Positions 17,445 to 26,973 are shown, counted from the first letter of the stretch. The stretch: 64,000 bases of DNA from Massilia mucilaginosa (GCF_011682145.1 NZ_WHJH01000014.1:62001-126000); one strand, 5' to 3'. The notes: generated from the sequence alone by a model not told the origin. Numbers and translations are program-made.

Positions 17445-17944
17445 TCAGGAAAGCCGAAGCGAAGGACCATGCGCAGCTGGTGGCGCTGTACAAGGCGGTG
17501 GCGCGCATCCCGGACGGCATTGCGCGCACCCCGGACGAAGTCAGCGACGATTACGTGCGCGCTTTCATGCGCAAGGCGGCCGCCGACGGAGTCCAGTTCA
17601 TCTACGAGGAAGATGGCGTGATCGGCGGCGACATCCACGCTTCGCGCGTCGGCATCGCCGCGCTGGCGCACTTGCTGACCGACCTGACCATCGCCGTGGC
17701 GCCCGCATGCCAGGGCAAGGGCGTGGGGCGCGCCCTGTTCGGCGCGCTGCTGGCCGAGGTGGGCGAGCACCTGCCGCATATCACGCGGGTCGAGCTGTTC
17801 GCGCGCGAATCGAATGTGAAGGCGCGCGCGCTGTATGCCTCGCTCGGCTTCGTCGAAGAAGGCCGCCTGCGCGGGCGCGTGCGCAACGCGCGCGGCCAGA
17901 TCGAGGACGATACGCTGATGGGCTGGATCCGGCCGGCGCCCTGA
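17441..17944 (+). CDS. GNAT family N-acetyltransferase
   Basis: 167-residue acetyl-CoA-dependent acyltransferase. The acetyl-CoA pyrophosphate-binding motif is LTIAVAPACQGKGVGRALFGALL (Q/R-x-x-G-x-G/A pattern QGKGVG), followed by VELFARESNVKARALYASLGFVEEG, typical of GNAT motif B. The acceptor substrate cannot be told. It shares an ATGA overlap with the DUF2520 gene. Confidence 0.9.
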   Translation: MIRKAEAKDHAQLVALYKAVARIPDGIARTPDEVSDDYVRAFMRKAAADGVQFIYEEDGVIGGDIHASRVGIAALAHLLTDLTIAVAPACQGKGVGRALFGALLAEVGEHLPHITRVELFARESNVKARALYASLGFVEEGRLRGRVRNARGQIEDDTLMGWIRPAP

Positions 17945-18119
17945 AGCCTGATCCGCCGCTTATGCAACGCGGCTGATGCATTAATGCGAAAAGATGCAAC
18001 CATGCATCGACAAACGCAAAAAATCGCAATAAGCTAGACCGTTACGGTGATGTTGCGGGAGACTTGCCAAAACGGCAGGGATCGCCATGCCGCTGCTTAC
18101 GTCGACCAGGGAGACCAGC

Positions 18120-18482
18120 ATGCTATTTTTGAAAAGTACGTCTGTCACAAAGGCGCCCGGCATTTATGAAGTCGACATTGCCGCCAAGCCCCCCGGCAAG
18201 ACTTTTGGCGTATTCCTCGCCACCGACCCCGACAATCCACCGAATTCGGTCCTGGCCGGCCTGGCCGAGCTGGGCTTCCAGAATACCCACAGCGAGGCCT
18301 ACACCCACAAGGACCGCGGCAAGGTGCTCGACCTGCATTTCCAGAAAGATGGCACCGACATCTTCAAAGGCTGGAAAACCGAAGAGTGCGAGGAAAACCT
18401 GAAAGCCATCGATACCTTGTTCGGCAACATCGGGATCACCGTCACGCCGCGCGTGATGTCGCTGGCCGAAGCCTACGCCTGA
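18120..18482 (+). CDS. hypothetical protein, 120 residues
   Basis: No family recognised. The product is a soluble, mixed alpha/beta-looking protein without signal peptide or membrane segment. It includes a charged central part (EAYTHKDRGKVLDLHFQKDG) and a helix (CEENLKAIDTLFG). The ATG used has GGGAG 8 nt upstream; an ATG 11 codons earlier lacks a site. The gene stands alone after a 175-bp gap in which I see no other gene. Codon use is like the neighbours. Confidence 0.7.
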   Translation: MLFLKSTSVTKAPGIYEVDIAAKPPGKTFGVFLATDPDNPPNSVLAGLAELGFQNTHSEAYTHKDRGKVLDLHFQKDGTDIFKGWKTEECEENLKAIDTLFGNIGITVTPRVMSLAEAYA

Positions 18483-18498
18483 GCGCTTGCCTGAGTAA

Positions 18499-19086
18499 CT
18501 AGCCCGTCACCTCGATGTGATACAAGGCCCACGGACAGGCGCCGAAACGTTCGGCCACCGGCTTGGCGGCCATGTCCGCGAACCGGTCCGCGTCGTACAC
18601 CGCCCATAGCGGCCCCAGTCCGCCCAGCGCCATCGGCGTGCCGTCCAGATGGGTGGCGACGATGAAGCGCTGCGCGCGCGCCTGCGCCACCGTCAGCGCC
18701 ACCGCATAGCCATCGACCGCGCGCAGCAGCAATGTGGCGTCCTCGCGCGGGCGCGTGCCGGAGAGCGCCACCACATCGAGCAGCAGCGGCCCGCGCAGCG
18801 CGTGCGGCCGGCTGTCGTATTCCAGGGTCGGGCGAATGCTCAGCGCGGGCAGCGCCAGCAGCGCGCCGAAGTCGATGCTGAAGGCTTTCTCGAAGCGCAG
18901 CTTTTGCTTGTGCATCATCTGGTCGAGCACCGGGTCGAACGGGCCGCGGTTGCTGCGCGCCAGCGCGCCGGTCAGGGTCAGCAGGGCCGGTCCGGGGGCG
19001 CGCTGGAGATCGGCGCTTGTGGCCGCCCCGGCGGCCGGCAGGGCGGCCGCGCTCAGCGCCGCGCCCAGGAAGTGGCGTTTTTTCAT
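18499..19086 (-). CDS. molybdopterin-dependent oxidoreductase-fold periplasmic protein
   Basis: 195 residues with an N-terminal signal peptide (MKKRHFLGAALSAAALPAAGA). The rest resembles the sulfite oxidase/YedY molybdopterin-binding fold: LLTLTGALARSNRG, FDFGAL-type segment SIDFGALLALP, then LRGPLLLDVVALSGTRP, LLRAVDGYAVALTVAQAR and GGLGPLWAVYDADRF. In true enzymes of this fold a conserved Cys ligates molybdenum; here the only Cys of the mature protein lies near the C-terminus (FGACPWAL), so cofactor binding is doubtful. The gene is convergent with the 120-residue hypothetical gene. Confidence 0.72.
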   Translation of the reverse strand: MKKRHFLGAALSAAALPAAGAATSADLQRAPGPALLTLTGALARSNRGPFDPVLDQMMHKQKLRFEKAFSIDFGALLALPALSIRPTLEYDSRPHALRGPLLLDVVALSGTRPREDATLLLRAVDGYAVALTVAQARAQRFIVATHLDGTPMALGGLGPLWAVYDADRFADMAAKPVAERFGACPWALYHIEVTG

Positions 19087-19144
19087 GCGAAAATACCTCC
19101 ATCGTTAGTATCTTCCTGCCATCATATCGCCATCCCGCCCTCCC

Positions 19145-19738
19145 ATGGACCTGTTTCAAGAAACTCGGCTGAGCCCGTTCCCGCTCGACGATGGCATGCT
19201 GTCGGTGCTGCCCCGGTTGCCCTTGCGCCTGTCCAACGCCGAGCTGCTGGCGCGCCTGATCGCCGAGACCGCCTGGCGCGCCGAATCGATCACCCTGTGG
19301 GGCAAAGCGCATCTTCAGCCGCGCCTGACCGCCTGGCATGGCGAGGCGGCCTACACCTATTCCGGCCTGCGCCTGGAACCGCTGCCGTTCACGCCTTTGC
19401 TGCTGGACCTCAAGCACGCGGTCGAGGCCGCCTGCGGGCATCGCTTCAACAGCGTCCTGCTCAATTACTACCGCAACGAGCGCGACAGCATGGGCATGCA
19501 CAGCGACGACGAAGCCGAGCTCGGCCCGCAGCCGGTGATCGCTTCGCTCAGTTTCGGGGCCGCGAGAACCTTCATCCTGCGCCACAAAGGGACAAAACAG
19601 ACACTTAAACTAGGCTTAAATGACGGTACTTTAATAGTGATGTCAGGCAACACTCAAAAGCACTGGCAGCACGGAATCAACAAGTCGACGCGCGCCATCG
19701 GGCCGCGAGTGAACCTAACTTTCCGCTACATCTATTAA
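19145..19738 (+). CDS. AlkB-like 2-oxoglutarate/Fe(II) dioxygenase
   Basis: 197-residue dioxygenase of the AlkB family, expected to repair alkylated DNA or RNA bases by oxidative demethylation. Iron ligands HxD and H are present (MGMHSDDE, His119 and Asp121; WQHGI, His176), as is the 2-oxoglutarate-binding RxNLTFR (Arg188 and Arg194). The family's substrate-binding LLNYYRNERDSMGMHSD segment is intact. The third quarter of the gene has strikingly AT-rich codons (CTA, TTA, ATA) unlike the rest: I count 26 G/C in the 70 bases from 19591. No frameshift is seen. Confidence 0.92.
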   Translation: MDLFQETRLSPFPLDDGMLSVLPRLPLRLSNAELLARLIAETAWRAESITLWGKAHLQPRLTAWHGEAAYTYSGLRLEPLPFTPLLLDLKHAVEAACGHRFNSVLLNYYRNERDSMGMHSDDEAELGPQPVIASLSFGAARTFILRHKGTKQTLKLGLNDGTLIVMSGNTQKHWQHGINKSTRAIGPRVNLTFRYIY

Positions 19739-19891
19739 TTTGCGCTTAACGTGTGCTAACTGAAAAATGCATATATCTGAACTTGCAGTCAGTTATTCGC
19801 CGGCAGTGCGATTTTTCGCGTTACATTTACTTACAAGTCTTACGGAATGGCCCTTCATGCGTCCTTTCGCTGGTGCTATCTTGATTACCTC

Positions 19892-19910
19892 GCAATTCAT
19901 TGGGAATTGC
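19892..19910 (+). promoter_or_regulatory. hairpin in the leader of the outer-membrane barrel gene
   Basis: Perfect 7-bp inverted repeat GCAATTC-ATTGG-GAATTGC, 31 nt before the ATG of the next gene. It could be a stability hairpin in the leader or an operator. It lies in an AT-rich 200-bp region that must contain the promoter. Confidence 0.4.
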
Positions 19911-19941
19911 GGAACAGACTGTTTCAAACAAAGGATTCCGC

Positions 19942-20499
19942 ATGAAAAAGCTCATTTTTGCATTGATCGCCGGTGCCACCGCGATGACCGCCGCACAAGC
20001 GCAAAGCCCTGCTCCGTACATCGGCCTGGGCGTCGCTTCGTCCGACCATAGTTTCAAAATCGGCGGCAGCGACTTCGACGGCGACGGTTACAAGCCATCG
20101 CTGAAAGTCTTCGGCGGCGTGGATATCACCCCGATGTGGGGCGTGGAAGCCGGTTACACCGACTTGCGCAAGGCTGAATACGACTACAAGATCGGCAACA
20201 ACAAGTTCACCGGCAGCACCGAAGGCAAGCGCGCTTACGTCGCCGGCAAGGGCACCATGCCCGTGAACGAGATGTTCTCGGTGTACGGCAAGCTGGGCGT
20301 TGGTTACAGCAAGGTCGACAGCACCTCGTCGAACCTGAACTACAAGGAAAGCGACACCGGCGTGTATGCGGGTGTTGGCGCCCAGTACAACATCAACAAA
20401 CAGGTCGCCCTGACGCTCGAATATGAGCGCTATGGCAAGAGCAAGGACTTCGGTGCCAAGGCGGACGCCATCACCGTTGGCGCTCGTTACAATTTCTGA
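19942..20499 (+). CDS. OmpA-like/opacity-type outer-membrane beta-barrel protein
   Basis: 185 residues. Cleavable signal peptide (MKKLIFALIAGATAMTAAQA) followed by an eight-strand-type barrel with alternating hydrophobic residues: PYIGLGVASSD at the first strand, KVFGGVDITPMWGVEAGYTDL, SVYGKLGVGYSKV, GVYAGVGAQYNI, ALTLEYERYG, and the C-terminal strand ITVGARYNF ending in Phe, the usual BAM recognition residue. Function is unknown; such proteins are structural or adhesive. AAGGA lies 7 nt before the ATG. The longer upstream frame is leader sequence. Confidence 0.9.
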   Translation: MKKLIFALIAGATAMTAAQAQSPAPYIGLGVASSDHSFKIGGSDFDGDGYKPSLKVFGGVDITPMWGVEAGYTDLRKAEYDYKIGNNKFTGSTEGKRAYVAGKGTMPVNEMFSVYGKLGVGYSKVDSTSSNLNYKESDTGVYAGVGAQYNINKQVALTLEYERYGKSKDFGAKADAITVGARYNF

Positions 20500-20606
20500 C
20501 AATGGGCTGAGCCCGGGCCCGGGCTGACGCGCCACGCGCGCAGTCCGGGCCGCTCCTGACAGAATTGCAGACCGGAACAGGCACGGCGCCTTCCAGTGTG
20601 TGCGGC

Positions 20607-20655
20607 AAGCGCCCCCTCCGCTTGCTGTATCCACCGGGAGGCGCTTTGTTTGTTT
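20607..20655 (+). terminator. probable intrinsic terminator of the barrel gene
   Basis: AAGCGCC and TCC pair with GGA and GGCGCTT across a 17-nt loop, followed by a T-rich tail (TTTGTTTGTTT). It lies about 110 bp after the barrel gene's stop on the same strand and just before the end of the convergent RAYT gene. Confidence 0.5.
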
Positions 20656-20669
20656 ACAGGCGCAGACTC

Positions 20670-21134
20670 CTAGCCCGGCACCATCCCGGCCGCGATGAAG
20701 CGGTGCAGCGACGACCATGGCCATTCGCGCGGCGCGGCGCACAGGCCATGGCGCAGGGGATTGTGGTGGATGTAGTCGACCAGGCCGGCGTAGTCGTCGG
20801 CCCCGACCGGATGCTGCTGGTAGTGCGGTTCCCAGATCGTGTCCAGCCCCGCTCCCGCGCGCGACTTGCCGAGCGACTTGGAAAACGCGATCTTGACCGC
20901 GCGCCAGCGGGCCGCGCAATCGTGGTCGCCCGGCGGCAGGGTCCAGATGGCATGGGCGTGGTCGGGCAGGGCGACCCAGGCATCGACGTGGAAGGGTTTG
21001 CGGCTGCGCGCCTGGCGGATGGCTTCGCCGAAGGCGGAGATATGGTCGGTCAGCAGGGTGCCGCCGCGCCCGGACAGGCGCACCGTGAAGAAGTAACTGT
21101 GACCGGCGACCCGGTTGGCGCGATAGTCATTCAT
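20670..21134 (-). CDS. REP-associated tyrosine transposase (RAYT), Y1_Tnp family
   Basis: 154-residue IS200/IS605-like Y1 transposase domain of the RAYT group. The metal-binding HUH-type motif is PDHAHAIW (His59, His61), the family hallmark W-x-P-H-Y appears as WEPHY (about 101-105), and YIHHNPLRHG (Tyr121 a candidate nucleophile) corresponds to the conserved YIHxNP motif. RAYTs act on REP palindromes rather than on their own flanking ends; two REP-like elements are in this window about 11 and 18 kb away. No IS ends are seen around the gene. It begins MNDYRANRV, typical of the group. Confidence 0.92.
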   Translation of the reverse strand: MNDYRANRVAGHSYFFTVRLSGRGGTLLTDHISAFGEAIRQARSRKPFHVDAWVALPDHAHAIWTLPPGDHDCAARWRAVKIAFSKSLGKSRAGAGLDTIWEPHYQQHPVGADDYAGLVDYIHHNPLRHGLCAAPREWPWSSLHRFIAAGMVPG

Positions 21135-21226
21135 CTTTCCAGTGTGCCGGGCAGGATGGGCTGGTGTGTCGGTTGGCGCAAAGGCGGCGTGCTTCTAAAG
21201 CGGACTGTGCTGCGAAAACCGCTTGC

Positions 21227-21248
21227 GCCACCCCGCGCACGGGGTGGC
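21227..21248 (-). terminator. hairpin downstream of ettA, possible terminator
   Basis: Perfect 9-bp stem GCCACCCCG / CGGGGTGGC with a 4-nt loop, 15 bp after the ettA stop on the minus strand. The T tract that follows is weak (GGTTTTC about 9 nt later), so it may instead protect the 3' end of the message. Confidence 0.4.
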
Positions 21249-21262
21249 TCTCGCAGCGCCGC

Positions 21263-22930
<1,668 letters not shown>

Positions 22931-23150
22931 TGAGTTTCTTGAAATGGGGACGGAAGGTCAACAGGATACAATAAGTCGCCCCGGCTTTGGTTCTTTCCTG
23001 CGCCGCCCGGCTGGTAGCTCCCATTCGAGGGTGCCGGCTTTATGCATATTGCAAGGTTTACCGATGCGCAGTGTCGGGAATATTTACACTTGCAAACATG
23101 GCAGAGCGCAATGTTTCCGCAAGTCATTGATTTAGTACATCTTTTGCTTT
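22931..23150. other. divergent promoter region, ettA and PEP-CTERM gene
   Basis: With the promoter listed next, this makes a 303-bp gap between divergent genes. The left part must carry the ettA promoter on the minus strand. I see no gene and no strong structure in it. Confidence 0.4.
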
Positions 23151-23167
23151 TGGGCATGGAAATTGCT
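23151..23167 (+). promoter_or_regulatory. sigma-54 (RpoN) type promoter
   Basis: The sequence TGGGCATGGAAATTGCT has GG and GC dinucleotides exactly 10 nt apart and matches the -24/-12 consensus (TGGCACG-N4-TTGCW) except at two positions. It would start transcription near 23178, leaving a leader of about 56 nt before the PEP-CTERM gene. In other betaproteobacteria PEP-CTERM genes are controlled by RpoN with the PrsK/PrsR system (established knowledge); that system is not in this window. Confidence 0.6.
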
Positions 23168-23233
23168 TTATTGTTATTGGGCAGCAAGCTCCAATAAAAA
23201 CAAATTCCAACTCTTACCTGAAAAGATAACTCG

Positions 23234-24007
23234 ATGACTTTTAATTTGATCCGCAGCGTGATGTCGGCCGCCGCACTGATTCTGGCCACCAGCTCGGCAC
23301 ATGCCCTGGTTGTAAGCAATTCCACCAACGCGACCGACCTGGCCAAGGCCCTGGGCGGCACCGGCGTGACCATCAGCAACGCCACCCTGGCCAGCGCCAC
23401 CCCGACCGCAAGCGGCATCTTCACCAAGGGCGGCAATATCGGTTTCGACCAGGGCATCCTGCTGACCACCGGCCTGACCAGCTGCGCAACGGGCATCAAC
23501 AACGGTGCCGAATGCTCGGGCGGCGGCACCACCACCTCGCTGAAATTCGATTTCACCAGCACCACCGGCAACATCTTCTTCAACTATGTGTTCGCTTCCG
23601 AGGAATACAACGAATACGTCGGCTCGAACTTCAACGACCTGTTCGAACTCAAGCTCAACGGCGTGAACATCGCCCTGGTGCCAGGCGACAAAGGCGTGGT
23701 GTCGATCAATAACGTCAACAACGGCATCAATGCCGCCTACTACCGCGACAATGCCAAGAACACGATCGCGACCGGCTACGATGGCTTGACCACGGTCCTG
23801 AACGCCAAAGCGTTCGGCCTGGTCGGCAAGAACACCTTCGAATTCCTGATCCAGGACCGTGGCGATGCCAGGCTCGATTCGGGCGTGTTCATCCAGGGCG
23901 GCACCTTCGCCGCCGATCCGGTCGGCGTGCCTGAACCGGGCAGCCTGGCGCTGCTGGGCCTGGGCCTGGCCGGACTGGCCGTCGCCAAGCGCAAAAAAGC
24001 GGCGTAA
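23234..24007 (+). CDS. choice-of-anchor L domain protein with PEP-CTERM anchor
   Basis: 257-residue exported protein. Signal peptide to about residue 25 (SSAHA cleavage), then a choice-of-anchor L domain (about 30-225) recognised from the conserved GIFTKGGNIGFDQGILLTTG, FNYVFASEEYNEYVGSNFND and FELKLNGVNIALVPG. The C-terminus has the PEP-CTERM sorting signal: VPEPGSLALLGLGLAGLAV followed by basic KRKK, which is processed by an exosortase (XrtA-type; none in window). Such proteins are linked to exopolysaccharide and floc or biofilm formation. A sigma-54-like promoter precedes it and a strong terminator follows. Confidence 0.9.
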   Translation: MTFNLIRSVMSAAALILATSSAHALVVSNSTNATDLAKALGGTGVTISNATLASATPTASGIFTKGGNIGFDQGILLTTGLTSCATGINNGAECSGGGTTTSLKFDFTSTTGNIFFNYVFASEEYNEYVGSNFNDLFELKLNGVNIALVPGDKGVVSINNVNNGINAAYYRDNAKNTIATGYDGLTTVLNAKAFGLVGKNTFEFLIQDRGDARLDSGVFIQGGTFAADPVGVPEPGSLALLGLGLAGLAVAKRKKAA

Positions 24008-24025
24008 GCACGCTGCCTGAAAACA

Positions 24026-24052
24026 TAGCGGCCTGCGGGCCGCTATTTTTTT
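24026..24052 (+). terminator. intrinsic terminator of the PEP-CTERM gene
   Basis: Perfect 8-bp stem TAGCGGCC / GGCCGCTA with a TGCG loop followed directly by seven T. It begins 18 bp after the stop codon. Confidence 0.9.
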
Positions 24053-24060
24053 GCCCGGGT

Positions 24061-24078
24061 TTTCACATCCCTTTCACA
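24061..24078 (+). promoter_or_regulatory. direct-repeat box upstream of the two-component operon
   Basis: TTTCACA-TCCC-TTTCACA is a perfect 7-bp direct repeat with 11-bp period, the spacing at which OmpR-family regulators bind as tandem dimers. It lies 68 bp before the response regulator start, so autoregulation is a reasonable inference. Confidence 0.45.
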
Positions 24079-24145
24079 GCGCGGGCGCCAGACTGTCCGG
24101 CTTTGATAAGATGCTGCCGCCCACGCTCAACAAGAGGACCCGAAC

Positions 24146-24820
24146 ATGCACCTGCTGGTGGTGGAAGACAACGCCCTGCTCGCGAGCAACCTGGCCGACG
24201 GGCTGGAACTGGCCGGCCACAGCGCCGATTTCGCCGCCGACGGCGTGCTCGGCCTGCATCTGGCGCTGCAGCACCATTACGATGTGCTGATCCTCGACCT
24301 CGGCCTGCCGCGCATGGATGGCCTGGAACTGTGCCGCCGCCTGCGCGCCGCCGCGCCGCGCCGCATCCCGGTGCTGATGCTCACCGCGCGCGACACCCTG
24401 GGCGATAAACTGTCGGGCTTCGACAGCGGCGCCGACGATTACCTGGTCAAGCCGTTCGCGCTGGAAGAATTGCTGGCCCGTTGCAGCGTGCTAGCGCGCC
24501 GCCACACCCTGCACCAGGACCATGTGCTGGCCATCGGCAGCCTGCGCCTCGACCGCCGCGCGCGCAGCGCCGAACGGGACGGCCAGGCGCTCGGGCTGCA
24601 TCCGGCCGGCTACCAGATCCTGCTGGCGCTGGCCGAGGCGCACCCGCGCGTGCTGACGCGCTCGGAACTGACCCAGGTCCTGTGGCAGGGCGAGCCGCCC
24701 GACTCGGACGCCCTGCGCAGCCATTGCTATCAACTGCGCCAGAAGCTCGACAAGCCGTTTGCGCGGCCGATGCTGCTCACCGTGCACGGGGTCGGCCTGC
24801 GCCTCGACGCGCAGGCATGA
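24146..24820 (+). CDS. OmpR-family response regulator
   Basis: 224 residues. Receiver domain with acidic pocket VVEDN, phosphoacceptor Asp51 (ILDLGLPRMDG), Thr in MLTARD and Lys in DDYLVKPF; then a winged-helix DNA-binding domain (LGLHPAGYQILLALAEAHPRVLTRSELTQVLW ... LRSHCYQLRQKLD, shown in parts). The general layout resembles QseB/PmrA-type regulators. AGAGGA precedes the ATG. The kinase gene starts within its stop codon. Target genes are unknown. Confidence 0.93.
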   Translation: MHLLVVEDNALLASNLADGLELAGHSADFAADGVLGLHLALQHHYDVLILDLGLPRMDGLELCRRLRAAAPRRIPVLMLTARDTLGDKLSGFDSGADDYLVKPFALEELLARCSVLARRHTLHQDHVLAIGSLRLDRRARSAERDGQALGLHPAGYQILLALAEAHPRVLTRSELTQVLWQGEPPDSDALRSHCYQLRQKLDKPFARPMLLTVHGVGLRLDAQA

Positions 24821-26088
24821 TGGGGCGCGCCCACAGCCTGCAGCGGCGCATGGTGGCCGCCTTCGCCCTGTTCTCGATGATCAGCGCGCTGTGCTTCGGC
24901 GCGCTCGGCGTGCTGTTCCTGTACACGGTCGAAGACAGTTTTTTCGCCAGGCTGCTCGAACAGGAAGCGGCGCACCAGCGCCACGCCTGGCAGCGCGATG
25001 GCCGCCTGGCCGCGCCGCTGCGTCCTTTCGTCACGCTCCACCACGGCCAGGCCGGCTTTCCGGCCGACCTGGCGCGGCGCCTGGCGGCGGGCGCGCGCGG
25101 CACCGAAGTGCCCGGCGACGCCGGCCGCCACTATCACCTGCGTCCCCTGCAACTGGACGGCGCCGGGCCGCTGGTGCTGGTGGCCGAGGTCGGGGCCGAA
25201 CTGGTGGTGCGTCCGCGCCTGCCGTTCATCCTCGCTTTCCTCGGCCTGTCGGCGCTGGCGCTGCTGGCCGCGTCGCTCGGCGCCGGCTACTGGCTGGCAC
25301 GGCGCGCCACCGCGCCGCTGCGCCAGCTCGCCGGGCTGGTCGCGCAGAGCGCGCCCGAGCGGCTGCCGCGCGCCTTCGCCAGCGCCTTTCCCGACAATGA
25401 AATCGGCCTGCTGGCGCATGCGCTGGAAGACGCGCTGGCGCGCATCGCCGGCTTCATCGAGCGCGAACAGCATTTCACGCGCGACGCCAGCCACGAGCTG
25501 CGCACCCCGCTGGCCGTGATCGACGGGGCCGCCGCGCTACTGGCGCAGCAGGCGCTGCCGGAACGCGGCGCCGCCCAGCTGGTGCGCATCCGCAGCGCGG
25601 CGGCGCACATGACGCAGACGGTCGAGACCTTGCTGTCGCTGGCGCGCGAAGAAGCCGCCGCGCCGGCGCCGTGCGCGCCGCTGGCGCTGCTGCCCCTGAT
25701 CGAAGCGGCCGTGGTGCGCTTCGCCCATCTGCTCGATGGCAAGGCGGTCGAGGTGCTGGTGGAGGTGGCGCCGCACGAGACGGCGCGGGTGCCGGGCCCG
25801 GTGCTGGCGATTTTGCTGTCGAACCTGGTCAGCAATGCCTTCAGCCACACGCACCAGGGCAGCATCCGCATCGCGCGCGAGGGCGCGCTGCTGGTGGTGG
25901 CCGACAGCGGCCCGGGCATCGCCCCGGCGCTGCGCGAGAGCATGTACCAGAGCGGCGTCAAGGGCGAGCACAGCAGTGGCTTCGGACTGGGCCTGTCGAT
26001 CGCGCGCCGCCTGGGCGAGCGCTTCGGCATCGGGCTCGAGATCGTCAGCGGCGCGGGCGGCACGCGCGCCCTGCTGCGCCTGCCCTAA
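24817..26088 (+). CDS. sensor histidine kinase, partner of the upstream regulator
   Basis: 423-residue membrane kinase. Two transmembrane segments (about 15-38 and 135-158) enclose a periplasmic sensor region of about 95 residues. HAMP-like linker follows, then the H box RDASHELRTPLAVI with His226, N box LLSNLVSNAFSHT, G1 ADSGPGIAP and G2 GFGLGLSIA. The short periplasmic domain has no recognised ligand motif. Its ATG overlaps the regulator's stop (ATGA), so the two are translationally coupled. Confidence 0.92.
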   Translation: MMGRAHSLQRRMVAAFALFSMISALCFGALGVLFLYTVEDSFFARLLEQEAAHQRHAWQRDGRLAAPLRPFVTLHHGQAGFPADLARRLAAGARGTEVPGDAGRHYHLRPLQLDGAGPLVLVAEVGAELVVRPRLPFILAFLGLSALALLAASLGAGYWLARRATAPLRQLAGLVAQSAPERLPRAFASAFPDNEIGLLAHALEDALARIAGFIEREQHFTRDASHELRTPLAVIDGAAALLAQQALPERGAAQLVRIRSAAAHMTQTVETLLSLAREEAAAPAPCAPLALLPLIEAAVVRFAHLLDGKAVEVLVEVAPHETARVPGPVLAILLSNLVSNAFSHTHQGSIRIAREGALLVVADSGPGIAPALRESMYQSGVKGEHSSGFGLGLSIARRLGERFGIGLEIVSGAGGTRALLRLP

Positions 26089-26106
26089 GAATGTGCGCAG
26101 CCCTGC

Positions 26107-26973
26107 CTATTTGCGCCTGAGCAATCCCTCGGCCGCATACAGCGCCAGCGCGCCCCAGATGATGGCAAAGCCGATCATGCGCTCCTGGGTAAACGCTTCG
26201 TGGAACAGGAAGATCCCCAGGCTGAGCTGGATGGTCGGGCCGATATATTGCAGCAGACCGAGCACCGACAGCGGAATCTTGCGCGCGCCGCTGGCGAACA
26301 GCAGCAGCGGAATGGCCGTGATCGGCCCCGAAGCGATCAGCAGCGCCCGCGTGCTGTTCGATGGCGTGTTGAGAAATGCGTTGTCCCCCGTCATGCTCAG
26401 CCAGATCACGAAGCCGAGCGCGAACGGGAACAGCAGCATGGTTTCGAACGACAAGCCTTCCAGCGCGCCGAGCGAGGCGGTCTTGCGCAGCAGGCCGTAG
26501 CCGCCGAAGGACGCGGCCAGCGCCAGCGCGATCCAGGGCATGCGCCCGGCCTGCCAGGTCAGCCACAGCACGCCGCAGGTGGCCAGCCCGATCGCCAGCC
26601 ACTGCACGATGCGCAGCCGTTCCTTGAGGATCAGGAAGCCAAGCATCACGTTGAACAGGGGATTGATGAAGTAGCCCAGGCTCGCTTCGATCACGTGGCC
26701 GCTGTTGACGGCCCAGATGTACAGCAGCCAGTTAAAACTGAGCAGCAGGGCGCTGAGCGCGAAACTGGCCACCACGCGCGGCTGTTGCCTGAGCGCGCCC
26801 AGCCATTTCCATTGCTGGCGGATAGTCAATACAATGACCAGGAACAGCAGCGACCAGAGCACCCGGTGGCCCATGATCTGGGCCGGCGGCACTTCTTTGA
26901 GTGCATGGAAATACAAGGGAAACAGACCCCAGCACAGGAAGGCCAGGGCGGCGGACAGGATGCCGGTACGCAT
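26107..26973 (-). CDS. rarD: EamA-family transporter RarD
   Basis: 288-residue inner-membrane protein with ten predicted hydrophobic helices in two EamA halves. It matches RarD in the N-terminal FLCWGLFPLYFHALKEVP, MGHRVLWSLLFL, LSFNWLLYIWAVN, EASLGYFINPLFNVMLGF and the FETMLLFPFALGF segments. RarD is named for chloramphenicol sensitivity in Pseudomonas but its natural substrate is not settled. It is convergent with the kinase gene (18-bp gap). The ATG is used; a TTG three codons upstream is possible. Confidence 0.9.
   Translation of the reverse strand: MRTGILSAALAFLCWGLFPLYFHALKEVPPAQIMGHRVLWSLLFLVIVLTIRQQWKWLGALRQQPRVVASFALSALLLSFNWLLYIWAVNSGHVIEASLGYFINPLFNVMLGFLILKERLRIVQWLAIGLATCGVLWLTWQAGRMPWIALALAASFGGYGLLRKTASLGALEGLSFETMLLFPFALGFVIWLSMTGDNAFLNTPSNSTRALLIASGPITAIPLLLFASGARKIPLSVLGLLQYIGPTIQLSLGIFLFHEAFTQERMIGFAIIWGALALYAAEGLLRRK

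Noticed and set aside
20510-20525. Palindrome AGCCCGGGCCCGGGCT after the barrel gene as terminator
   Set aside because: No T run follows; the hairpin with a T-rich tail at 20607 is the better candidate.
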